NCBI GenBank assembly: GCA_001564135.1
Contig: LKNH01000139.1
Coordinates: 1-6,898 of the forward strand
Direction of reading: 5' to 3'
DNA length: 6,898 nt
Source: Halobacteriaceae archaeon Tc-Br11_E2g27
GTDB taxonomy: Archaea; Halobacteriota; Halobacteria; Halobacteriales; Haloarculaceae
The position numbers were made by a program, and so were the translations under genes. The notes beneath the pieces were generated by a model, which was not told where the DNA came from, made no database searches, and saw only the letters and a list, made by a program, of their open reading frames with translations. How positions within the stretch are numbered: position 1 is the stretch's first letter; every line of letters starts with the position of its first letter. Of this stretch, positions 1-6,121 are shown in pieces.

Positions 1-1136
1 AATTCTTCGTTATTTTGCTCGAAAGCATTCTGTGTACTTGCAGCATATCCTCGACGAGCGTGTGAGAGGTTTGCACTTCCATCTTCATCCATAGCATTCA
101 CAGTTAGTACATCTGTATTATAATCGGAACCAACTGCGACACTTCCTACATTTTCTGGACCGCCATCATGGGTTAAAACAGTACCATCTTCATCCACTTG
201 TTGGGTCACAGCTCGAGATTTTGAGGCCCACACATCGTCACTATCGTTTCCGTAAGCACGGGCAGAAAACCTTTCACTCCACGAATTTCGGTATTCTTCA
301 CCTTCAAATTCATAACTTTCATCGAGATATTCCCCCTGCACTGTCCGAATCGAATCAGCACTGTTGAACTCGTATCCAGCGATGATTTCGACACTGTTAG
401 TCTCCCCAGGGTCGAACTCAACTGATTCAGCAGGCCATGCACCACCGTAGGGTTCTGGAATCTCGACCGTGTGGGTTTCGCCTTCCACAAGACCGTCTAC
501 GACCAGTTCGTTATCCCGAACAGCATCCCTATCCCAATCAGTGAGGCGCTCGACCTCTTCTCCGGCAGAATCAGTGACGATGATTTCGTCGCCAGTCAGC
601 GCGTTTTCGTCATTCATGTTCTGCTGGTAGGGGTATAGCACGACACTGTTCTCGTCGGCTGGCAACTCAACGGGGAACGTTTCCTCGATAGTATCCCCCG
701 AACTTGGTGCATAAGCGGAAAGCGTCAGCTCATCTTTTTCGATATTGGATGGGACGTCAATACCAGCAAACGTCAAGGAGAGTTCGTCACTTGTCTGTGC
801 TTCTGCCGCCCCTTCATCAAGGACGTCCCCATTGTCATTTGTTAGCTGGAATTCGATTGTATCGGAGGCAGGTTCACCACTCTCGCTGGCTAGCTCCACC
901 TCTCCGCCTACAGCCCCACCGAGTTCAAAGGCGTCCTCATCGAGCGAAAGGTTCTGAATCAACAACGCTGCATCCGCCGGTTGTGTGTCGTCAGTCCCAG
1001 CGTCATCACCGTTTGTCTCTGTCATGTTGGGAGATTCTTCAGGTGTGTCCGAACCCAGGAACACAGAGAACCCAACGAGGACACTCGCACTGACCGTAAG
1101 CACAACAGCGAACAGAATAATCTTCCGTAAATGCAT
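1..1136 (-). CDS. Acidic membrane-anchored or secreted surface protein, C-terminus outside the window
   Basis: The frame is open for 378 codons from the ATG at 1136 to the left edge without a stop, so this is the N-terminal part of a larger protein. The N-terminus is a short basic stretch (MHLRK) followed by about 22 hydrophobic residues (6-27), then a strongly Asp/Glu-rich domain. This fits a Sec signal or an uncleaved N-terminal anchor with the bulk outside the cell. There is no twin arginine and no lipobox cysteine. N-glycosylation sequons occur at N37 (NMT), N62 (NLS), N297 (NDS) and N356 (NLS). The regular Thr/Val/Glu-rich pattern suggests beta-sandwich domains, but I recognise no family. 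The start is supported by a TATA box about 29 bases upstream, implying a leaderless or nearly leaderless transcript. The coding sequence becomes AT-richer toward the edge. The function is unknown. Confidence 0.8.
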   Translation of the reverse strand, partial: MHLRKIILFAVVLTVSASVLVGFSVFLGSDTPEESPNMTETNGDDAGTDDTQPADAALLIQNLSLDEDAFELGGAVGGEVELASESGEPASDTIEFQLTNDNGDVLDEGAAEAQTSDELSLTFAGIDVPSNIEKDELTLSAYAPSSGDTIEETFPVELPADENSVVLYPYQQNMNDENALTGDEIIVTDSAGEEVERLTDWDRDAVRDNELVVDGLVEGETHTVEIPEPYGGAWPAESVEFDPGETNSVEIIAGYEFNSADSIRTVQGEYLDESYEFEGEEYRNSWSERFSARAYGNDSDDVWASKSRAVTQQVDEDGTVLTHDGGPENVGSVAVGSDYNTDVLTVNAMDEDGSANLSHARRGYAASTQNAFEQNNEE

Positions 1137-1160
1137 CTACCCGCCCGTTCGCTCGTCCCA

Positions 1161-1170
1161 CTATATAAAA
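1161..1170 (-). promoter_or_regulatory. TATA box for the surface-protein gene
   Basis: The minus strand reads TTTTATATAG here, centred about 29 bases before the ATG at 1136. This is the usual archaeal TATA spacing for a transcript that starts at or next to the start codon. The AT-rich TTGATTGA just upstream could be part of the BRE region. Confidence 0.6.
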
Positions 1171-1201
1171 TCAATCAATTGAACAGCACGAACAACTGAA
1201 A

Positions 1202-1342
1202 CTATGCCGTGACACGATAGGTATTCTTCCGAACAATCTCCGTTGCGTGACACGACGGACAGGTATACTCTGTGAGTTTCGTTGTCTCGTCATTGTGGTT
1301 CATCCGAGTGTCACAGCGAGTGCAAGTTGGCATTACAATCAT
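1202..1342 (-). CDS. 46-residue CxxC zinc-finger protein
   Basis: This small open frame begins MIVMPTCTRCD and ends in TAG. It carries two paired-cysteine knuckles, CTRC (residues 7-10) and CPSC (28-31), about 17 residues apart, the arrangement of a small zinc ribbon. Haloarchaea encode many such proteins of under 70 residues, mostly of unknown function, and this one fits that class. A second in-frame ATG at 1333 would give 43 residues starting MPTC. An AT-rich element 19-32 bases upstream would give a leaderless message from 1342. The gene lies in the same direction as the surface-protein gene, with a 65-base gap holding that gene's own promoter. It is divergent from the amidase. The role (nucleic-acid or protein binding) is inference only. 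Confidence 0.65.
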   Translation of the reverse strand: MIVMPTCTRCDTRMNHNDETTKLTEYTCPSCHATEIVRKNTYRVTA

Positions 1343-1360
1343 GATTAACGATGGGGGTAC

Positions 1361-1374
1361 TATTAATTATTATC
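1361..1374 (-). promoter_or_regulatory. AT-rich promoter element for the small zinc protein
   Basis: The minus strand reads ATAATAATTAATA, centred about 25 bases upstream of the ATG at 1342, the expected position for a TATA box driving a leaderless transcript. An alternative is the TTTATATG at 1384-1391, which would give a leader of about 20 bases. Confidence 0.4.
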
Positions 1375-1383
1375 CTATTAGGG

Positions 1384-1392
1384 CATATAAAC
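1384..1392 (+). promoter_or_regulatory. TATA box for the amidase gene
   Basis: The plus strand reads CATATAAAC, which predicts a transcript start near 1412-1416. This leaves a leader of about 30 bases to the first in-frame ATG (1443) or about 55 to the preferred ATG at 1470. The sequence is nearly symmetric (TTTATATG on the other strand), so it could also serve the divergent zinc-protein gene. Confidence 0.45.
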
Positions 1393-1469
1393 ACATATCC
1401 ATTCTTGGTATGTTCGGAAACAAGTAAGTACCACGAACAATTATGCAATGCGGAGAAGATTGTGCTTTT

Positions 1470-2906
1470 ATGGCAGACAGGGAACAGGTAGACCCATTCA
1501 TACCGACAGTCGAGCTCGCTGAAAAGATACGAACAGGTGCGTGTTCGCCAACAGCCGTTGTCGAGCAATATCTTGACGAGATAGCCGCACGCGACGAGGA
1601 AATTAACGCGTATGTGACGGTCACCGACGAACTCGCGCGTGAGACCGCTCAGACCGCAGAACAACAACTCCAAGAGCGCCAGGACATCGGACCGCTGCAT
1701 GGCGTACCGATTGCGCTAAAAGACCTCCGCGATATGAAAGCCGGCGTTCCCCATTCATTCGGGGTGAAACTTGTTGGGGAGATGGGCTATGTCGCCGAGC
1801 GAACGTCGGCTGTTGTCGAACGGCTCGAAGACGCCGGAGCAGTGATTATCGGGAAGACAAACACACCTGAATTTGGACACAAAGGCGTGACTGACAACGA
1901 GTATATCGGGCCGACAGCCTCACCGCTCGACACTAACAGTAACGCAGGGGGTTCTTCCGGTGGGTCAGCAGCAGCGGTAGCCGCAGGGATGGCCTCCGCC
2001 GCGATGGGTAGCGATACCGGCGGGTCAATTCGAATCCCGGCAGCAGCCTGTGGTGTGTTCGGACACAAACCATCCTACGGACTTGTCCCGCTCGATTCAC
2101 GGCCGAACGCGTTTGGAACGAAAACACACCACTCCGTGATGGGACCGCTTACTCGAACTGTTGAGGATGCAGCCCTGATACTCGATATTATTACCGGCTA
2201 TCACCCACGAGACCCCGGAAGCGTTCCCGTCGATATCGATTTTCAAGCAGCGGTTGACCAACCAGTTGATGAGTTGAAAATTGGATACAGTCCTGATTTG
2301 GATGTCTTTCCTGTCGAATCGGAGATTGAACAGGCAGTCTCCACATCGGTTGATGCGCTCGCAACCGCGGGAGCGACGGTCGAACGCACAGAGATTGGGC
2401 ACGGGGTTAGTCTCGATGAACTCTGTGAGACGGTCGAAACGACATTTGCAACCACGTTCGTCGGTGTCGCAGCCGTCGTCAAAGAGACAGTGGGGATTGA
2501 CCTGCGGAACTATCCTGACGCAGTGTCCGAGAGTCTATTAGAGTTGCTTGCAGTGGGCGACGAAAAAACGGTTGAAGATGTCGCCAAAACAGGTATCGTG
2601 CGAACGCAACTGTTCGATGCGTTCCAGGATTTATACGAGACCTACGACCTGCTTGTCACACCGACGCTTGCAACCGGACAGATGGACCTCGAAACCGACC
2701 AGGGACAGGACTGGGAACTGGCACTTACATGGCCGTTCAACTGGACAGGCCATCCAGCTGCGTCCGTTCCAGCGGGTCGTATCGGGGACAATAAAGGTGT
2801 TGCCGCTGCACAGATTGTTGGACCGCAGTATCATGACGACAGAGTGCTTGCCGCAAGCGCCGTTCTCGAACGGGCGAGGCCGTGGCACGAGCAGTATCCA
2901 CGATGA
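1470..2906 (+). CDS. Amidase-signature family hydrolase
   Basis: The protein has the complete amidase-signature core (GatA/FAAH superfamily). Numbered from the ATG at 1443, the Ser-cisSer-Lys triad can be placed as K93 in PIALKDL, S171 in the GGSSGGSAAAVAAG loop and S195 in SDTGGSIRIPAA. The two serines are 24 residues apart, as in characterised members. These enzymes hydrolyse a C-N amide bond through an acyl-serine intermediate; the substrate cannot be read from the sequence. No gatB, gatC or gatD lies nearby, so this is more likely a stand-alone amidase than the tRNA amidotransferase subunit. The length, about 478 residues, is normal. I chose the ATG at 1470 (MADREQVDPF) because the nine upstream residues are Cys-rich and unlike the family; a GGAGA lies 13 bases before it, too distant to be decisive. 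The C-terminal PTLATGQ and WPFNWTGHPAASVP segments fit the substrate-side fold. It converges on the lipoprotein gene. Confidence 0.9.
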   Translation: MADREQVDPFIPTVELAEKIRTGACSPTAVVEQYLDEIAARDEEINAYVTVTDELARETAQTAEQQLQERQDIGPLHGVPIALKDLRDMKAGVPHSFGVKLVGEMGYVAERTSAVVERLEDAGAVIIGKTNTPEFGHKGVTDNEYIGPTASPLDTNSNAGGSSGGSAAAVAAGMASAAMGSDTGGSIRIPAAACGVFGHKPSYGLVPLDSRPNAFGTKTHHSVMGPLTRTVEDAALILDIITGYHPRDPGSVPVDIDFQAAVDQPVDELKIGYSPDLDVFPVESEIEQAVSTSVDALATAGATVERTEIGHGVSLDELCETVETTFATTFVGVAAVVKETVGIDLRNYPDAVSESLLELLAVGDEKTVEDVAKTGIVRTQLFDAFQDLYETYDLLVTPTLATGQMDLETDQGQDWELALTWPFNWTGHPAASVPAGRIGDNKGVAAAQIVGPQYHDDRVLAASAVLERARPWHEQYPR

Positions 2907-2915
2907 TTCCGGGTC

Positions 2916-2939
2916 AAGAAGAAAAGAGTTGGTAAAAAA
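2916..2939 (-). terminator. T-rich termination tract after the lipoprotein gene
   Basis: Just beyond the lipoprotein stop the minus strand has six T in a row (2939-2934), followed by TTTTCTTCTT (2925-2916). Archaeal transcription ends at such T tracts without needing a hairpin. The 36-base gap between the converging amidase and lipoprotein genes contains little else. Confidence 0.5.
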
Positions 2940-2942
2940 CGA

Positions 2943-3377
2943 CTACTGCGGCATAATTTCGCTGTTCAGTTCGGCTTCGAGTTCGCCATCCGGAGACATC
3001 CAGACGAACAGCACCTCCTCACCGGGAGCAACGGTATCATCGCCTACCAGAAACTGTGCAGTATCGCCATCGGAGATAGGGTCGTCCGTGGTCGGTGCCC
3101 ACGAATCGAACAAGCCGCCTTCTGCAGGCCTGAGTTCGATAGAATGTGTGTTATCAGGTATCAGTTCGTCCCCCGTGTATTCAACGGTAAACTCCGAGCC
3201 ACCGGGTGTATCATCATCGCCACCCGGCATATCGGTTTCCTCCCGGTCAATAATCGTAAATTCCCCATCAGGGACCGATACGTCGTCATCGTCATCGCCA
3301 AGGCAACCAGCAAGCCCGGCAACTGTGCCAACTGAAACGAGTCCGGCAGCGACAAAACGTCTTCTGGATGAGTCCAT
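2943..3377 (-). CDS. Twin-arginine lipoprotein, small haloarchaeal surface protein
   Basis: The 144-residue protein begins MDSSRRRFVAAG, a twin-arginine signal. A hydrophobic stretch and the lipobox LAGC follow, with the lipidated cysteine at residue 25, then a GDDDDD spacer. It should be exported folded by Tat and anchored to the outer face of the membrane by lipid. The rest is very acidic and beta-rich (EFTVEYTGDEL, then TAQFLVGDD, VLFVWMSPDGE), resembling the Ig-like C-terminal domains of haloarchaeal pilin-type or binding lipoproteins. I cannot name a ligand. The frame opens upstream to 3479, but the TATA box at 3418-3428 places transcription start near 3395-3400, so only the ATGs at 3383 and 3377 are usable. 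The one at 3377 sets the signal peptide correctly. It is divergent from the oxidoreductase. Confidence 0.8.
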   Translation of the reverse strand: MDSSRRRFVAAGLVSVGTVAGLAGCLGDDDDDVSVPDGEFTIIDREETDMPGGDDDTPGGSEFTVEYTGDELIPDNTHSIELRPAEGGLFDSWAPTTDDPISDGDTAQFLVGDDTVAPGEEVLFVWMSPDGELEAELNSEIMPQ

Positions 3378-3417
3378 GGTCATAGATTGTTCGGCTCTAT
3401 CCACATGATTCATTGGG

Positions 3418-3428
3418 TATAAAATAAA
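3418..3428 (-). promoter_or_regulatory. TATA box for the lipoprotein gene
   Basis: The minus strand reads TTTATTTTATA. With the start site about 25 bases downstream this gives a leader of roughly 15-20 bases before the ATG at 3377. It also rules out the in-frame ATG at 3413. Confidence 0.55.
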
Positions 3429-3437
3429 GCTAGTGGC

Positions 3438-3444
3438 AATTATA
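3438..3444 (+). promoter_or_regulatory. Possible TATA element for the oxidoreductase gene
   Basis: The plus strand reads AATTATA, predicting a start near 3466-3470 and a leader of about 45 bases to the ATG at 3513, or about 20 to the in-frame ATG at 3489. It is a weak match. Together with the lipoprotein TATA box 10 bases away it would make a compact divergent promoter. Confidence 0.3.
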
Positions 3445-3512
3445 CGGCAGCTACATCGACAGGTGTGGCAAACAACCAACGGTGGTTAATGTGCTCGCAC
3501 CAACAGCAGTAT

Positions 3513-4547
3513 ATGCACGTCGGGATTATCGGTGCAGGTGCTGGCGCCTGTGCGACAGCGTATGTGCTTTCAAACACGACAGACGCGGAGATAACACTCC
3601 TCGAAAAGTCGGGTGGCGTCTGCGGGCGTGCGGCGACCCGACGCCGCGATGAGATTACGTACGATTACGGTGCAAATTACGTCAAATCGAAGGACAAACG
3701 AGTAACAGAGCTGCTGACGGAACAGCTTGATACCTCCGGGCTTGGCGAAATTACCGACCCGATCTGGGTCTTTGATAACGACGGCGAAACCGCACCGGGA
3801 CGCGAGTCCGGGCCGAAACGATTGACCTACGAACAGGGGTTAACGCAAATTGGAAAGCGACTGCTCGCCGAGACTGATGCAACGGTCCACCGCCGAACAC
3901 GGATTGTTTCGCTGGCAAAGTCCGATACTGGGTGGACTGCGACGGATGCCGAACGGACAGACTGGGGACCGTTCGACCTGTTGGTGGTAACCCCCCCGGC
4001 ACCACAGACCACAACGTTGCTTGAAAATACCGACTGGGAAAGTGAAACCAGAGCAGAGTTGATTAGCTTAATTGATGGCGTCGATTACCGGACAATCTGG
4101 ACCGCCGTCCTGGGCTATCAGTTTCAACTTGACCGCCCATACTACGGTCTCGTTAACCCCGGTAAAGACCACGAAATTGGATGGATTTCCCGCGAGGAAT
4201 GTAAACCAGGCCACGTTCCGGATGGTCAATCGGTGTTGATTGTACAGGCAAATCACGAGTGGTCACAACGACGGTATGATGATGACCCTGCAGCGAATGT
4301 CAGGGCGCTTGCAGAGATGACGGCGGAGATTATCGACGACCAGCGACTCACAGAGCCCGCATGGACCGACCACCAAGGATGGCGGTATGCACTCCCCGAG
4401 GGTGGCGCACCGATGGGTCTGCTTCGGAGTGCCGAATACGACGGACTATATTTCACCGGCGACTGGGTGGCTGGAGAGGGCCGCATTCACGCTGCACTTG
4501 CAAACGGGCTAGAGACGGCAGAGCGAATGGTTCGCACTTACTGGTGA
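3513..4547 (+). CDS. Renalase-like NAD(P)/FAD-dependent oxidoreductase
   Basis: The 344-residue protein starts with a Rossmann FAD-binding fold: MHVGIIGAGAGACATAY gives the dinucleotide loop at residues 7-12, and E31 in ITLLEKS ends beta-2 to hold the ribose. The GGVCGRAATRR segment (34-44) and ITYDYGANY match the family of predicted NAD/FAD-dependent oxidoreductases related to renalase (COG3380 type). The C-terminal GLYFTGDWVAGEGRIHAALANG is the second FAD-contact motif, with the GDW signature of this family. The substrate is unknown. The third glycine of GxGxxG is an alanine (GAGAGA), a tolerated change. The frame opens upstream to 3465, and an ATG at 3489 is preceded by GGTGGT, which could act as a ribosome site. 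I chose 3513 because it puts the fold at the N-terminus. The gene ends 7 bases from the converging ATPase gene. Confidence 0.85.
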   Translation: MHVGIIGAGAGACATAYVLSNTTDAEITLLEKSGGVCGRAATRRRDEITYDYGANYVKSKDKRVTELLTEQLDTSGLGEITDPIWVFDNDGETAPGRESGPKRLTYEQGLTQIGKRLLAETDATVHRRTRIVSLAKSDTGWTATDAERTDWGPFDLLVVTPPAPQTTTLLENTDWESETRAELISLIDGVDYRTIWTAVLGYQFQLDRPYYGLVNPGKDHEIGWISREECKPGHVPDGQSVLIVQANHEWSQRRYDDDPAANVRALAEMTAEIIDDQRLTEPAWTDHQGWRYALPEGGAPMGLLRSAEYDGLYFTGDWVAGEGRIHAALANGLETAERMVRTYW

Positions 4548-4554
4548 GACCAGC

Positions 4555-5610
4555 TTACGATTCATGACAATCAGTCACACGCGGGCTGGCACCGCCATGA
4601 GGTGTGTCGCGCGTCCGAATTGTGGCCGGGTGAACCGATTCAGTTGCATCGTCAACGAGAACAACCTCACCCGGATTTTGAGGGAGGCGGTCTACAAAAT
4701 TGCCGTCAAGATAGGTCGGTTGAATTCGTTCAAGCGCGTCGATATCCGGCTGTGCGGTCAGTCGGTGAGAACAGAGAATATCAGCCTGTGACAACGCCAC
4801 TGGTGGCAGCGCGCTTGGTCGCTGCGTCGCTGCGACGAGGCTGACCCCCGGCGCACGGCCGCGTGTAAGCAGCGTTCTCAGAGCAGATTCTGCGATACCA
4901 TCGAAAAAAATGTGTGCTTCATCAATCAAAAGCCATGGCAAGTGAGTCATCTCCTGAGCAATCCGTGCCTGATAGAGCAGTTGGGCAACAGCATGGGCAA
5001 CTGCGTTCATTGCTGGCTCACTTAATCCAGAGAGGTCAATAACGGTCGCGTCGCCGGTTGAAAGGGTCTGTATTCCAAGCCCATCCGTATCGAAGACGTT
5101 CCATGATTCAGCAAGTGCAAGATGATTCAGTGCTGTACGCCGTTCGGTATGCGGGGCATCGCGTCGTTCAATATGCGTTCGCATTGCATCAATAGACCCG
5201 CATTCACTGGCTGCTTGCCAAACAAGACCGCCTGCACCACTCTCCGGAGCGAGCGAAAGCAGTCGACACCACGAACGTGGGCCAAGCGAGTTTGGGTTAA
5301 CCTGTGGCTGGCGACAGAGATCGGCCATGACGTCAGAACCATCCCCAGAGGGAACAGCTGTTGCAAGCGTCGTGAACACCCCCATCGGATCCAGGATAAC
5401 CGGTGCAATCCCAGGTGTTTTGGCGAGTTCCTCTGCAATGACACCTAACGTATAGGATTTGCCGTACCCACGCTTCCCGACGACAATCATTGCGTGGGGG
5501 CCATCGACATCAACTGTAAGCGGCGCTCCAGCACTCCCGTCTCGTGCGCGATACTGGCCGATGTGTGCTGTCGGGCCAGCAGCAGTAGTCCGACCGATGA
5601 GGAAAGTCAC
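4555..5610 (-). CDS. HerA/DUF87-like P-loop ATPase
   Basis: This is a 351-residue ATPase of the HerA-FtsK type. Walker A is GKRGYGKS at residues 45-52 (K51). The strand VILDPMG follows at 71-77. Walker B is LLIDEAH with D230-E231. TRGRAPG (249-255) is a candidate arginine-finger region, and the ATQRP sensor lies at 261-265, very typical of HerA relatives. The family forms hexameric rings that translocate DNA, often with the nuclease NurA in repair. No nurA is present here, and at 351 residues it is shorter than usual HerA (about 500 or more), with only about 40 residues before Walker A, so it may be a reduced relative with another role. The start is a GTG. A TATA box 28 bases upstream makes a leaderless GTG transcript likely. 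The last 25 residues look disordered. Confidence 0.85.
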   Translation of the reverse strand: MTFLIGRTTAAGPTAHIGQYRARDGSAGAPLTVDVDGPHAMIVVGKRGYGKSYTLGVIAEELAKTPGIAPVILDPMGVFTTLATAVPSGDGSDVMADLCRQPQVNPNSLGPRSWCRLLSLAPESGAGGLVWQAASECGSIDAMRTHIERRDAPHTERRTALNHLALAESWNVFDTDGLGIQTLSTGDATVIDLSGLSEPAMNAVAHAVAQLLYQARIAQEMTHLPWLLIDEAHIFFDGIAESALRTLLTRGRAPGVSLVAATQRPSALPPVALSQADILCSHRLTAQPDIDALERIQPTYLDGNFVDRLPQNPGEVVLVDDATESVHPATIRTRDTPHGGASPRVTDCHES

Positions 5611-5633
5611 GGAGCGAGTTGCGTGCGTCTCTG

Positions 5634-5644
5634 CATATAAATTT
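5634..5644 (-). promoter_or_regulatory. TATA box for the ATPase gene
   Basis: The minus strand reads AAATTTATATG, centred about 28 bases upstream of the GTG at 5610. This supports both that start codon and a leaderless message. It lies in the 64-base gap after the zinc-protein gene, so the ATPase need not depend on read-through. A T-rich CTTCTTTTC in the same gap could end the upstream transcript. Confidence 0.6.
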
Positions 5645-5674
5645 GAGGGAGAAAAGAAGCGTGCCGTTCGTCAC

Positions 5675-5923
5675 TTACTGACCGCCATCAGCGTCAGATT
5701 GTGAGGATGCATCCGCCGCAGAGAGAGCAGCAACGTCGGCATTCGTGACCTCCCGGTCATCGGGTAACCTGTCGATACAGTCATAGCAGAGAAAATGTTC
5801 GGAGCCATCAGCTAATTCGAGTTCGAGACCACCAGTCGGTTCGTGGTTGAACGTCCAGATGTTTGCAATGCCGCCACCGATGGTGACGGAGTCCCCGCAG
5901 CCATCGCAGGGTTGACTAGCCAT
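5675..5923 (-). CDS. 82-residue CxxC zinc-binding protein
   Basis: The protein begins MASQPCDGCGD and has two CxxC pairs, C6-C9 (CDGC) and C46-C49 (CYDC), with a compact domain of about 36 residues between them (TIGGGIANIWTF, GGLELELADGSEHF) and an acidic, Ala/Ser/Asp-rich, probably disordered tail from about residue 56. This fits a conserved small haloarchaeal zinc protein of unknown function. The spacing suggests one zinc held by four cysteines, perhaps with H44 nearby. The frame is open upstream to 6112, but that extension is low-complexity, basic and unlike haloarchaeal protein, so I place the start at 5923. The region before it has a TATA-like element and repeats, which implies its own regulated promoter. 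It is followed in the same direction by the ATPase. Confidence 0.75.
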   Translation of the reverse strand: MASQPCDGCGDSVTIGGGIANIWTFNHEPTGGLELELADGSEHFLCYDCIDRLPDDREVTNADVAALSAADASSQSDADGGQ

Positions 5924-5936
5924 ACAGCCACGTTTG

Positions 5937-5984
5937 GGGCCAGGATGCAAAGTCGTTTCCGTAGGGCCAGGATGCAAAGTCGTT
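5937..5984. repeat. Pair of perfect 21-base direct repeats, period 27
   Basis: Positions 5937-5957 and 5964-5984 are identical over 21 bases (core GCCAGGATGCAAAGTCG), separated by six bases. They lie 14 to 61 bases upstream of the zinc-protein ATG. If the TATA-like element near 6012 is used, they sit at and just downstream of the transcript start, a position suited to a repressor operator or a 5' leader element. They could also be a simple recent duplication. Confidence 0.85.
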
Positions 5985-6001
5985 CCACACAGCGCTCCGA
6001 G

Positions 6002-6043
6002 CACGGAGTTTTTATCCGTGGCTATCCCACAGTTAACTGGTGG
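6002..6043 (-). promoter_or_regulatory. Candidate promoter of the zinc-protein gene with two inverted repeats
   Basis: On the minus strand GGATAAAAACTCC (6017-6005) is a TATA-like element. It lies between the arms of an inverted repeat, CACGGA at 6002-6007 and TCCGTG at 6015-6020. Just upstream, 6027-6043 is a second imperfect palindrome centred on AGTTAACT and flanked by CCAC and GGTGG. Predicted transcription would start near 5983-5988. The paired symmetric sites suggest dimeric regulators, but this is inference. Confidence 0.4.
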
Positions 6044-6121
6044 CGATGACGAGCAGTTACCCCCGCTCAGCCCCTTGTGATGAGAACTTTTGACCGAGCC
6101 ACCACCTTTCATTGCGAACAG

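Noticed and set aside
704..1093. 129-codon plus-strand frame
   Set aside because: It is antisense to the open surface-protein gene, has a basic Arg/His-rich product unlike haloarchaeal proteins, and has no promoter.
1311..1700. 129-codon minus-strand frame
   Set aside because: It is antisense to the amidase N-terminus and crosses its promoter, with no recognisable domain.
1470..2906. Amidase as GatA of the tRNA amidotransferase
   Set aside because: The core motifs are shared, but no gatB or gatC neighbour is present and the family contains many stand-alone amidases, so the specific name is not supported.
2548..3408. 286-codon plus-strand frame
   Set aside because: It overlaps the end of the amidase in another frame and runs antisense through the whole lipoprotein gene. 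Its product is Ser/Pro-rich shadow sequence.
5127..5444. 105-codon minus-strand frame within the ATPase gene
   Set aside because: It is an out-of-frame shadow on the same strand. The Walker and ATQRP motifs are all in the frame of the 351-residue protein.
5937..5984. Two repeats as the start of a CRISPR array
   Set aside because: There are only two units with a six-base gap, far too short for a spacer, and no cas genes are present.
5924..6112. Upstream extension of the 82-residue zinc protein
   Set aside because: The extension is low-complexity and basic, includes the direct repeats and crosses the likely TATA element. MASQPCDGCG is the natural start.
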